Made by a program: the position numbers and the translations under genes
In this document: positions 1 through 12,178 of the stretch, piece after piece
Numbering within the stretch: position 1 is the first letter of the stretch
How the letters are laid out: every line of letters begins with the position of its first letter
Assembly: GCA_016802295.1 (NCBI GenBank)
Contig: JAESIW010000203.1
Location: 569,780 to 633,779, forward strand
Direction of reading: 5' to 3'
Origin: Brachionus rotundiformis
Lineage: Eukaryota > Rotifera > Eurotatoria > Ploima > Brachionidae
Length of the DNA: 64,000 bases
Notes under the pieces: generated by a model
Told to the model about the DNA's origin: nothing
Databases searched by the model: none
Seen by the model: only the letters and a program-made list of their open reading frames with translations

Positions 1-231
1 TAGATAATAGATTTAATTTTCAATTATATTTAATTTTATTTATTTAGATTTTTTTATTTAATTGACATATTAAATTAAATAAATTGTTTATTTTAATTAA
101 TTATCAATTAAAAAGAGAATCAATGGTAGACTGGTTGGTAAAAAATATTTTTAAAAAAAATTAAAATTAATTTCAACTATTTGTCTATATTTACTGGATT
201 TTGTGGGCTAAAGAATAAGAACAAAACTTAC

Positions 232-3200
232 TTGGTAAATGGCCTGTTGAGTTTTGACTTTTCGCAGGTGCAAATTGTACAGAACCGAGTCAAAATTGGT
301 AAAGCATTCAATTATTTGTTCATTTATTTTTCCAATTTCGGCAATTAATTGCTAAATTTAATTTATTTATTAATTTTATATATAAAGCAAAATTAACATC
401 AAATAAAAATAAAATTTATTATTTTTGGTAGGAAAATTTTCAAAAGATAATATAATTAATAAATATATATTCTATTTTTTTATTATATATATAAAAATAA
501 AAGATAATTAAAAAATGTATTGTTACCTTTCTTAATTTTTCTCTTTCTTCATTTAGTTCCTTGACTTTTTGCTCATATACTTGGTAAGCCTTTTGCTCTT
601 CTGGCGTCCATTCCTCTTGTGCCTTTTCGTGTACAAACGAAGGCACAGGAATATCCTTTTAATAAAGATAATTAATAAAATAATCTTCTTTAACAAATTG
701 GTAATGTTTTAGTACTTTTTTGAGCTCATCTTCTCGTCTAATTTGTAGAACACCACTCATCATGTCCATTAGACCTCGCTCTCTCCAATTGTCCAGCTTT
801 TCCAATTCCCGTCTTCGAGCCTCTTCGGCCATTTGCTCTTCCAATTGCTTTCTTTGCTCGGGCGTCAAATATTTTTCAACTTTGATCTCGTCATCTTTAA
901 CTTCAAACAAAAGCTCAGGATTTTCAGCATCACCAAACTGTGGCTCGCTCAGCTTCTGCTCCTCATTTAAATCTTGATAAATTTGCTTCAATCGCTGATT
1001 TTTTTCCTTAATTTTTGCTATCTCTTGCTGCTTTCTTTCCATAACATTGGTAAACTCTTTGTTAAAATTTTCCTTAATTCGATACAAAGCATCTTGAATT
1101 AGATTAATTTGTATCCATTTTTGTTCTCTGGTAAAAAGCTCAAATTGGTGATAGAACAAGCTCGAGTCGCCATTGAACAAAGGACCAATCGAGCCTTTGT
1201 AGGACAAGTGGGCTAAATTTGGCGATAAATAGTTGTTGGTGTTTTGACCACTGGCATTGCTCAAATGATCTCCGTCCTTTTGCTCCTCTTCGTCCAGTTC
1301 GGCCTAGCCAACATTTAAAATTTACTAATTTTAAATTAATTATCAAATTACCAATTCGGTAATGTTGTCTTTTTTCATTTGTTCACTGGTCAACTCGCCG
1401 CGGGTTTTCTGTGCCATCAATTCAATGCGTCGTATTTGCCTGAATCTCTCAAGAGCGTTCAGTTCCTCCTGGCTTCTTTCTCGCAATGGATAGTTTTCGA
1501 CCAGTAAATTGCCATTAAAAGCCTTTTAAAATACGCTAATTAATAAAATTTAGATTTAATATTGTTTATTAATCACCTGTATTCCACGGCCTTTTACTTT
1601 CATATTATCCCAGCATTCATTCTTTATTTTATCTCTGACAAACAGCTTTGCCAAATTAGAAAATTCAGTGTCCTCTCTTATCTAAACAAAATTTTAACAT
1701 CTACTCGGTTCATTTTAATCAAATAATATCAATTATCTTGTCTAATTTAATGTTTTTAAATAATTTAATTTTGCTTTCTAGATAGTGATTATTTTTAGCA
1801 ATACAACTAGGAAAATTAATTATGATAGATGATAATAAAAAAAATAAAAATTTTTTTCTTTAAAATCAAATTTTGAAAAAAAACTAACTGAATTTGTATA
1901 AATTAAATTAATATTTTTAACAAAATTAGACAATTTGAAGTAATTGAAATTTAAGTTTTTTTTTTAAATTAAAAATTTATTTATTAGTCTAAAATAAAGA
2001 TATTAAAATGTTTTAGGACCTTGTTTTGACTTTAAAGTCAGTTCAAAATTACTAAATTTATTAATAGTTTTTTTTAAACAATTTAATACAAGTAAAAATA
2101 CTTTTTCTTTAAAAAAATTTTTATATGAAAACTTGAATACAATGATAATTAAATTTTTATCAATCAATGAAAAATTTAGATTTTTGATTAAGTTTTTTTA
2201 TTTCTAAAATTTTATTTTATTTTATACTTTTCTTACTTTTATATTATTAAAAATTTATATTTTTCTTTCTTTTTAACTATTAAATTGGGTTCCATAATAT
2301 AATTATTATGAAGCCCTAAACTTAAAAAGTTAACTGGTAATACCAGATAGACAATTGTCTTATTTAACTTTTGTTTACATTTAATAAATAATTAAACATA
2401 AATATATTTAAAAGATACTATCTGATATATTGTCTTGTCTAATTTAATTTTCAATTAGTGATTCAAGATTAATCAACAGCCTAATTTTCAATGTACAAAA
2501 GACTTATTATCACTTTATTAAATTTAAATTCATTAAATTAATAATTGAAATTTTTAATATTAAATTAAAATTTAAAAAAATATGAATAAAAATTTACCTT
2601 TATAATTTGATTATCAGCTTCTTTGTGTAATCTTTCGAGTTCATCAAGATCAAGATAGAACTCATGTTCTTTAAGCCTAGCTAACTCATCGCGTTCTTTA
2701 TTAATTTCCATCAGCTCGTTCAGTTGAGCTTTGATTTCATTCAGACCATTGATAATTTCTTTCTTTGTTGGCAAATAAAGTTGGTCTTGCTCGACAAAAA
2801 ACTTTTTTTTTTATTAATTTTAATTAATTTAATAAATAAATTTTCCAATAAAATTAAAAAGTCTACCTCTTTTTCCTTCAATTCATACCAAGTTACACCA
2901 TTTGTTTCATCCTTGTAATTTGTCTCAATCTGAGCCAGAGCTGATCGATTTACTTCTCCTTCGACTGAAGCCGATTTTAATGCTCTGATTGTAGATTCAT
3001 TAGTAATGCTATGATAGAATACAATTAATTTTAAAAATTTCCTCTTGGATAGCAATATACTTCCAAGTTAACAGGCTAACAGTATTGTCATATCCAGAGA
3101 CTAAAATATTGGTCGGATCCGAGTGAAATTTAGCCATGAAGCAACCTCCATTGCTAAAATGAGGCCCTTTAGTCTCTACAAACGCTTTCTTTGCCAAAAA

Positions 3201-6200
3201 TAGATTAATTTCCAAAATGATTAATGGTAATTTACCGGGTCAGATGTCTTCCTGACTGAGACAGTTCCGTCAATGCCACCTGTGAGAATAAACTGCTTGT
3301 TATTTGTAGTTGACAAACACCCGTAGCCAAATTCATGGCTTCCAACTATATCGACCAGGTCCAAAAATATCTGTTTCTTTAATTGTAACAAATTGAATAT
3401 TTTTAATATTAATTTTTATCTGTTAATTACTGTTTTTCTGGATGCATCATTTTCCAAAATGGCAAATTTTGCCAAAAATCTATCACAAAATGCAATTACA
3501 TAGTGTTTGGATGAAAGAACCAAATCGCTAAACAAATAATGACTGTAGATCAAATGTCTATTAATTGCTTCCTCTTTGAAGTCCAATTTTTTCGATGCAT
3601 ATATTTTACTTTTTTCTTTAAAGTTTAAAAAATTATCTAAAATTATCTTTTTTTCCATGTCAGTAGATACCTTGGAAGATTCCAAAATTGAAGTCAAATA
3701 CCAAAAATTTACAAGCTAAATTCATTTTAAACTCTTGATTTATGTAGTCATAATTAGGAGTTGAGGAGGACTCAATGTAGTCAAGGCGAGTGATGACTGA
3801 ATCAGTTTGGACATTTTGCATCAGAATATTGTGCAAGTGGAGCGATTGCTGGTAAGCTTCGGACTTTGGGTCCGAAATGTTAATAACACCTTGTGGGTTT
3901 TCCGAAATCAGTTTTTTTGTTGAGTCCCAGGTGGCAGCATCGCTCAAACCAACCACAACACGGGTGCTAATTGTTTTAGAATCATCCATTATGGAATCAA
4001 GCATGTCCATACAAACCACCACGCCATCATATTCTTTTAGTTTTAATTGAAAAAAATGCTCATCAAATTAGCTTATTGTCTATTTACCTAAATATCCCAA
4101 AACATAAAAACCTGGCTGAAATTTGGACGGCTTGGCAAAATCACTGACAAGTCGTTGGTCTAAATTTAGCAAAATTTCTTCCACCGAATCTGATAGTCGG
4201 GTATCAATTAGGTAAATTTTGCCATCCTCTCCTACCGAGACCAAGATTGTCCCACTCGAATTAAATCTGAAGATATCAAAAAAAAATTATAAACAGATAA
4301 ATTATTTTTATGTTTTTTTCTACTTAAGATTTTTAATTTTTTTCGTATGTAGGGATATATTTTCAATTTTTTTTGGCTGCAATTGGTTGGAAAAGTCAAT
4401 AAAAATTAGGTGTCCGTCAGCTGTGCCAACTACAACCAGAGGCATCGAAGGATGTGACGCAATATATGAACACTAATTAAAATAAGATAATAAATTATTA
4501 ATAAATATCAAATAAAATATAATAATCAAATTTTACCTCTTTTTTTAAATGAAAACGATTGACAATGGATCTTTTTTTGGAGCTCCAAATTTGAACAGTT
4601 CCAAATTCTTTCAGAACCAGAAAATTTTCTGAATACGGATTTAAATTAGTCAGTCCAACTATTTTTCCCGGATCGTAATTGACCAAAAGACTTAGTCGAT
4701 TATCATTTGAGTCTTTCTGCTCTGAGCTATCCAATTTAAAGCTTAGTACTTCTTTGTCAGATATACTCAAGCCATGGAACAACTTTTCACAATCAATCAA
4801 TTCAATTCCCTATTTAAATAGATAATAATAAAGAAAAAGTTAATTATCTAAATTTATTTTACTTTGTTAGTGCTAGCAATTAGGAAATTAAATTTTGTAT
4901 TGAAGCTCAAATTAGATACAAAATTAGTACAACAGTCAATGGCCTTAATGATTTGAACAGGTTGGTCATGTTTTTTGGCATTTACTGTCAGTATTTCACC
5001 ACCATCAAGCAACCGAATAAAACCGTCCTTTAATCAAAAAGTTTTAAAATTAAATTAATCATTTTACTAATTGAGAAAAAATATTAACCTCACAAAGGGC
5101 AAACAAAGCTTGACGATGTAAGCACATTTTGGTAATGTGGTTTTCTTTGCTAAGTTCCAGTAAACCAGACTGCTCGGAATCGGGTTTAAAAATGCACTTA
5201 ACAGAGCCATCGACCAAACAATACTTTAAATTACAATTTAATCAATTTAATTAAATAATTTTTTTAAAATTTTATTTTTATCTATTACTTTAAAGATATA
5301 ATTTTCATTAGTTGAAATTAAAAATTCATCTAAATTTGACCAGCAAATAGTCTTGAGTAAATGCCTCTTTCTTTTGTCAAGAATTTCGTCCACCAGATGC
5401 TCATGGCTGTCGGGCAAATTGGCAATGGAATTTTTTGGATACGAAAACTCGTCTATAAAATCTGGACCTACTACTTCTTCCACAATTTGGTCATCGCTCA
5501 AAGGCAACAGGAATCTTGTGCTGTTTGTTTTAAATCGTTGATTGTCGAATTGTTCCAATTTCCAGACATTTATCTCAGTCTTGTACGCTATTGTTAAATG
5601 TCTCCAATTGGCAGGCGAAAAACAAACAAAATCAGGGTACAAAAGACTTTCGTTTAAACTAATGGTAGATAATCTTTGTCCATTTGTCCAATTCCTGAAT
5701 GAAAATTTTTATCAAAATAAATAAAATTATTTTTAAGAGTCTAATTTTACCAAATAATAACTTTTAAATTTGGAATGGCTGATAGGGTCAGAATTGCTTC
5801 ACCATTTGAAAACTCAATCATCAAATACTCGATATCAGCTCCATCTAATTTATTTTTATATTTTAAATTAATAGAAAATTTTATATTTCTATTTATTTCT
5901 TATACCTAGTAAAACAGATTGTTCTTTTATCTTTTTATCATAGTCGTATATGTATACTTTGGGATACAATTGGGTTTCACTAAAGGCAAATTTGTTTATG
6001 ACTGGATTAGCTGTCAAAATCGAAATTGCATTGAGGCCATTGTTTGGATCAAAATTGGGCGGAATAAACGCCGAAGTTTCCCTAGTTTGGGTGTCATACA
6101 ACTTAAAAGTCGAACCACATGTGTAAATAATCACTGTATTATTGACAAAAAATGCTTTTTGACCATTGTATGAATCGATCCAACTATTCAAATATTGAAT

Positions 6201-6276
6201 TTATTTTTCTAATTAAATTTCAAGCTTACAGATTTTTAATGGCGCCCAGTTCAAGACTCGGCTCTAAAAATGCCAT
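232..6276 (-). CDS. CFAP43: CFAP43 (WDR96), 5' twenty exons; C-terminus beyond window
   Basis: Cilia- and flagella-associated protein 43, a WD-repeat plus coiled-coil protein of motile axonemes. Twenty exons join in one frame (about 1334 aa): 6276-6230, 6183-5906, 5844-5751, 5694-5289, 5223-5089, 5027-4863, 4809-4537, 4472-4324, 4266-4088, 4033-3671, 3615-3431, 3376-3236, 3188-3061, 3008-2867, 2801-2598, 1681-1577, 1522-1352, 1303-716, 655-527, 351-232. All introns are GT-AG and 46-65 nt, except 915 nt at 2597-1682. Recognisable family blocks are FVNNTVIIYTCG and FSPANWRHLTI in the beta-propellers, then ECWDNMKVKGRGIQ, NYPLRERSQEEL and a Glu/Lys-rich coiled coil. Human CFAP43 is about 1665 aa, so roughly 330 aa should lie left of base 1. 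The 3671/3615 junction was chosen because it gives a 55-nt intron; shorter in-frame alternatives exist. Identity is by memory of the human protein, but several blocks agree. Confidence 0.88.
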
Positions 6277-6744
6277 CCTTATTTCCACTTATTTAATAAT
6301 TAGTAAATTTTAAAAAATTATTGAAGTTTTTTTTAGTTTAAGATACTGTTTTTGAATATGTATTATTAAATATTGTATCCAAGCAACAGGCTAGTTTAAA
6401 ATCTCGATTCATTAATTTAGCTTTTTTATATTTTTCAACCAAAAAATTAACTTTACAAACTTGGCAGAATGGTTATTAACAATAATTTATTAAAACTTCT
6501 AAATTATTAAAATTTAACTAAAATAAAAGATAAAGAATAAAGATAGACTGTAAATTTTCCAGTTAATTTTCAGTAAATAAAGATTTGATAGAAATATTTA
6601 TTTTATTTTTGTGTTAAAAAGAGATAAAAATTTAATTTAGTTTAGAATAATGTGTAATTTTTAAACTAGTTAATATATGAATAGATAGTTTATTTAAAAT
6701 TTTTTACTTTATTCCTATTCAATTGAATTAAAATTAAATTTAAA
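6277..6744. other. Divergent intergenic spacer, CFAP43 / NELF-E
   Basis: About 470 bp of AT-rich DNA between two start codons that point away from each other, so it probably holds both promoters. I see no clear motif. Confidence 0.6.
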
Positions 6745-8043
6745 ATGTTGATTAATTTTCCGAACCAATTGACCAGTGAAGAGGAACAATTGCTTAAAAA
6801 AATAGCCAAGATGAAAAAAAAAGTCAGCTTGGATTTTTTTTTAAATTTCAAAAATTTAAATCTAATTTTAAGAAAAAACTTTTTATCGAAAAAAAAACTG
6901 CCAATGAGTCGCACGCCGAAGACAGCCAGACCACTGCTGCGCCAAGTGCTATTTCCAATCTAAAGCGAAGTAAACTTCAGGCAAATTTTAGCTTTCACTT
7001 CAGCTTTCTATTCAGGTTTGAGTTCTTCTGGAAAGCAATTAGATGCCAAAGAAGCTGCCAAAAAATTGGTTCAATCAGGAGTGATTAAAAATTTTAAAAC
7101 TATTATTATTTTTGTGTTAACTATTATTTAAACATCAAGGTTATTAAACTCGAGACTGAAAATAAAGAAACTGGATTTAAGAAGTCTTGTTCGCGCAATG
7201 ACTCACGAACAAGATCCAATTTAAACATCAGCAACCCTGTAGGTTCCATTTAATTTATGACTGATCTAATTTAATAACTAATTTAAAGGACTTGATGGAA
7301 CAAAATAAACAAGTGACATATTCTTCAGTATCGTCACCAAATTCGGCCTTATCTCCACCAATAATGACCAATTCACCAGCATCTAATGCAAGATTTTCAT
7401 ACTCAAGTGGAGACAACCAATTTCAAAGAACTCCTTCGTTTAACCAAAGAAGCAATTTTCGCCGCAATCCCTCAGATAATCCTGGTTTTCAGCCCAGATT
7501 TCAGCACAAGCATCAAGGTGTATCGCTTTACATAAAGGCTAACAATGTAACTGATGACCTGCTACGCTCACTGTTCAGCGCAAATGTTAGTCAAGCTAAA
7601 ATTTTATCCATAGATGTCAAAAATAAGTAAATTATTAAATTGTTTATTTGATTAAAATATAAAAATTAATCATAAGTTATGCATTTGTTCATGTTGATAG
7701 CAGAGAGTCCGCTGAAATGGCCATCAATGAGGCATGTTTTGGAAAATCAGTCAAAATTTTTTTAATTTTATTTATTTTCTTGGTTTAGCTGAATGGAAAA
7801 ACTTTTCAAGAAAGCCTTTTTTCGGTTTCGTTCGCGAGGCCAAGGAAGCCTTTTAACAGAGGCCATAATTTTCCAAATCAGCGTGCTAATTATTCAAATC
7901 AAGAATTTAATAAGCCAAATGAAAATTTTACAAACAGCCCAAAAACATACTCATCTGAGGGTAATTAGTCTTAAATTGTCAAGTTTAATGAAACAAATTT
8001 TATTTTTTAAATATCTTTTTTTATTTTCTTAATAGATATATAA
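6745..8043 (+). CDS. NELFE: Negative elongation factor E (NELF-E)
   Basis: RNA-binding subunit of the NELF complex, which holds RNA polymerase II in promoter-proximal pause. Eight exons give about 303 aa: 6745-6822, 6873-6969, 7016-7080, 7140-7238, 7289-7626, 7677-7731, 7789-7960, 8036-8043. The N-terminus (LTSEEEQLLKKIAKMKKK) matches the NELF-E leucine/lysine start, followed by the NELF-C-contacting block EAAKKLVQSGVIK. The middle is Ser/Pro/Arg-rich rather than RD-repeat. An RRM follows, with RNP-like strands SLYIKANNV and NNYAFVHV and ending INELNGKTF. The intron at 7732-7788 starts with GC, which is needed to keep the RRM intact. The protein ends SSEDI just where the human protein continues with its last dozen residues, so the last exon is the least certain part. 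Confidence 0.85.
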
Positions 8044-9540
8044 GCGAAAAAGCTTTTAATTTATTGCAAAAAAAATAAATATTTAATAAACAAATGGATA
8101 TTTCTTGAAAAAAATTTATAGATAAGATATCTAAATTTAAAATCTATATAAAAATGTGAAAATAATTTTAAATATTGTGATGTCTTCCTTGTAACCAAAA
8201 GTTGGTCTAAATTTAAACAGTCTGAATATTCCGGGTGTATGTTATGTTTATTTCTAATCAAACTGCTTTATCTGTGTTTTTTCCAAATCTGTTTATGAAA
8301 GAAAATTAGAAAAGACTGGAAAAAGTCACGAAATGCTCAGACTTAAGTTTTTGAATAAATTAAAAGTGGTCTTGTGAAATTTGGTACAATAGGACTGAAC
8401 ACAATTTTTATAATTTTTTAAAAATTGATTCTGTAAATGCACCATGATAAAAAAAGTGCATTTTTTACCATATTTTGAAAGAATCCTGCAAATTCACCAG
8501 TAACCTAGTTGAACCTAGTGCAGAGATTTTGTACATCCTTAGCAAACCTTGACAGCTAAAGCAACCAATTTACAGAACCAATTTTTAACTTTTAGAAAAA
8601 AATTTTTGAGATTGTTAGACATTTTGTTCTGTCCTGTTGTGGAAAATTTGGCAAACCCATCTAAATTAAAATTTTTAATCATTAAAATAATTCAAATAGT
8701 TAACAATGTTAATTAGTTGGGATTTTAATGTTTTAAAGTTCTTAGATAACTAAAAAAAGATAAATTTTCAAAACAATAGAAAATATTTTTCTTATTAGAT
8801 TCTCTATTTTATTATTTTTATTAAAAAATTAAACATTTGACTGAAAAATATCAATAATAGGACTAAATTTATTCAAAATTATTTAACTAATCTTATTCTT
8901 TATTCAAACACAAAAATTTTAATTAATTTTTTTAAAAAGGTCCTGAAGGTGCGTCAAATGACCAAAGAGAATTGGTGAGATATGAAGACATGTAAAAAAT
9001 AGAGCAAAAATCAAAATTAATTGTACATAAGCAAAATTAACTTGACATTTTTAATTATTAGCTTAGCGACAGTTTAATAAAAATTTATCAATATAAGACT
9101 TTTTTAGTAGCCCCATAATAACTGTCCATTCAACATTTTTTGATAATCTAATTCAAAATACATGTACTTACCTGGCAATTGGACTACCTATAGAATAAAA
9201 TTAACCCATCAATGCTTAAAAGAAAAAAACTGGAGTAAATTTATAATTATAATAAAAAAATACAGGTCGAGCTCGAATGACATGATTCGAATAATGAAAG
9301 TTTATTTTTATGTTTGAAAAAATAAGGTTTATAGTTTAATAAATTTTAATTATAATAAATTTTGGTCTCGCGACCACAGCTAAAGTTAATCATTAGGAGA
9401 TATCTGTATTTTTTACATGGCATTTTGGTCACATATTTCTTCTCTATCCACTTAAACAATTAAAAAATTAAATAATATAAAAAAAATTTTTTCCCATAGA
9501 ATTTAGTGGTGATTGATGGTCATTTATCCAAGTTAATAAA
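8044..9540. other. Intergenic, no gene seen
   Basis: About 1.5 kb between NELF-E and the transferrin gene. A slightly less AT-rich stretch at about 8300-8660 and another at 8940-8990 look like possible decayed repeats, but neither codes for anything recognisable. No tRNA or hairpin of note. Confidence 0.5.
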
Positions 9541-12178
9541 ATGTTAATAAAAACTTGTATAACCTGCATATTAATGATTCTAGTTTGCCAAACAAAATTA
9601 ACCTATTCGGCCACAAAACCACAAGTAAAAAGCTTGGGCCGTTGGTGCTGCTTAAATGAAGCCGAGTATGCCAAATGTTTGGACTGGACCAATGCCTGGA
9701 ATTCGACAAATACCAATGCAAGTGTTATTTTGGAGTGTGTTTTGGCTGAGGACAAATACGAATGCTTTAAGCTGATTTTTGAAGACAAAGCCGACTTGAT
9801 GGTGGCAGATGCTGGTGAAATTTACACGGCTGGAAAGTATTACAACTTGTTGCCAATATCTACTGAGACCTACAATGGGGGACCCAACCAGCCGAGCTAC
9901 AGCGATCACTATTCTGTAGCAGTGGTCAAGCGTGGCAGTGGAATGACTCTGGCATCACTCAAAGGCGCTAATTCCTGTCACGGAGGAGTTGGTACATCTT
10001 CTGGCTGGAATATTCCAATTTCAACTCTAATCGAAAAGCAACTATTGGAAATAGTCGACTGCAACAATCATGTCAAAGCAGCCACAAACTTTTTCAACCA
10101 AATGTGTGCCCCTGACGCCCTAAACACTCAATTTAACCCAACAGGAGACAATCCAACCTCGGCATGTGATCTGTGCAAAGGCAAGATTGGTTCAAATTTT
10201 TGCACCAATCAAGACCCGTATGCGGGAAACATGGGCGCTTTGTACTGCTTAATAGATGGAGGAGGCGATGTGGCATTTGTAAGACATAATTCCCTACAAG
10301 AACTGGCAGCCATTAACAGTTCCATTAATGTCAATGATTTTGAACTGCTGTGTCCAAATTATGTAGGCTCATACTACAATACACCTGGAGCCAGCAATCT
10401 GTATCCATCACCAACTGCTCCTATATCAGAATATAGAGCTTGTAACTGGGGCATAGTGCCAGGTAGAGGTGTGTTGACCTCAAGCCGCAAGGCTCTTAGT
10501 CAGCGCAGAAGCTACAGGGACTTTTTAAAAGAATCGTCGTCACTTTTTGGCGGTCTAGTGACTGTCACAGATAGCACCAATCCAACCCTAATGACCACAA
10601 CTCTTTCTTCTAATTTTTTCAATTTTGATTTGGACCAATTTCTCAACCAAACTGAACAGACCACAATTTCAAATCAAGACTACATTCAGCCAGTACGCTC
10701 CGAGTTCAAACTATTTGACTCGGCTAGCTACGGTGGTAGAGATTTGATATTTTTAGACCAGACCCAGTCGTTCAATGATCTTGACGAAAAAACCACTTAT
10801 CTTACTTTTTTACGTAAGTTTTATAAGAAAAGACCACTGGTCACTTTTTTTTCCAAAATAAAAAACACTTTAAAATTGATTTGAAAATTTTTATTTTTCA
10901 TAAAATCATCCGAAAAAAAAATTTTAAAAACTATTTTTCTTTCCAAAGCTGAAACATACAGAAACAAAATACTCAAGCTTTATGAGTGTCCACTTCGGCT
11001 AGTTAGATGGTGTGTTATATCGGACTTTGAAAAAGACAAATGCCGCTTGATGCGCAATGCTTTTGCCAGTAGAAACATAAAGCCTGACTTGGACTGTGTG
11101 AGTGCGGACAATGCTTGGGAATGCATGACAATGATAAAAAATCGCATGGCCGATTTGATAACACTGGACCCAGCTGATGCGTACAGAGCAGCTCGATATT
11201 TTGGACTTGTGCCTTTGGCCTCGGAGGACTATGGTACCATGACCGAGAAGCCAGTCTACTACGCAGTCGCTGTTGTAAAGCGAACCGACTTGAGCACTAA
11301 CTTGTGGAATTTGAGGACAAAAACAGCTTGTGGTACTGCCATGGGCGACTTGGCCGGCTGGCACGTACCTGTCGATTACTTGATAGCCATTAAAGAGCTA
11401 TATGTAACCGATTGCCATGTGCCTAAAGTGGCTGGTGAATATTTTGGCCGCTCTTGTGTACCAGGCTCCATGGACTATGACTACAACACTTTGAAGACAA
11501 ATCCGAGAGCATTGTGCCTAGAATGCTATTCCAAAGGCTCTGATTTTTGCTCCAGGTCGCACAAAGAGTACTTTTACGGCGACACTGGAGCTTTTAGATG
11601 CTTGAACGAGGGCGGTGGTGATGTGGCGTTTGTGAGACACACCAGTGTCCAAGCAAACACTGATGGTCGCAATACGGACCAATGGGCAAGACCTTTGAGA
11701 AAGACTGACTTTGAATTGTTGTGCAAAGATGGTACTAGGCAATCAGTGGATAATTTTGAAAATTGCCATCTAATGAAAGTGCCATCCAGACTTGTGATGA
11801 TCGGTGGTCATCGAACTCTTATCCAAAGAAGTTATTTATGGAATATGCTCAATTTTGCCCAGCAACTATTTGGCTCTGATACGTATGAGACTTTTTAGTA
11901 TATATATTTTTTAATTTTTATCTAATCAATTTGTTTATAGAAATCCTGATTTTACTCTCTTTGAATCAATGAAAGAACATCCTGATCTAATATTTAGTGA
12001 TGCGACTGTGCAGCTTTTTCCAATAGAGGAGGGCATAGTTGATTATCTTGGTAGTGATGTGATAGAAATAATTCAAAAAACAGATCCCAGAATATGCAAT
12101 TATGCAGCTAGATGTGCCAAAATAAGCTTTTTTTACTTTACCATGGTTCTTATCGTGTCCTTGTTTAGCCGCAATTGA
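9541..12178 (+). CDS. Two-lobed transferrin / melanotransferrin-like protein, probably GPI-anchored
   Basis: Three exons (9541-10813, 10949-11882, 11941-12178) encode 814 aa. A signal peptide (ILMILVCQTKLTYS) precedes two transferrin lobes, each with the family block GGGDVAFVRH and a YAVAVVK-type or YSVAVVK strand. The C-terminus is hydrophobic (FFYFTMVLIVSLFSRN) after a cysteine-rich stretch, as expected for a GPI-anchor signal and as in melanotransferrin and insect transferrin-2. By eye alignment to human transferrin numbering, the N lobe keeps only Asp63: Tyr95 is His, Thr120 is Gly, Arg124 is Thr, Tyr188 is Asn and His249 is Arg. The C lobe keeps Asp, Tyr95 and Thr120 but has Asp at both 124 and 188 and Arg at 249. 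Canonical iron/carbonate binding is therefore doubtful in both lobes; the role may be structural or receptor-like. Fold assignment is secure, function is not. Confidence 0.9.

Noticed and set aside
3416..3697. Continuous 93-codon frame used as one CFAP43 exon without an intron
   Set aside because: Its first part is out of frame with the preceding exon; a 55-nt GT-AG intron at 3670-3616 joins both in frame.
9603..9909. Overlapping minus-strand frames of 61-85 codons inside the transferrin gene
   Set aside because: Shadows of the coding strand; no independent signal.
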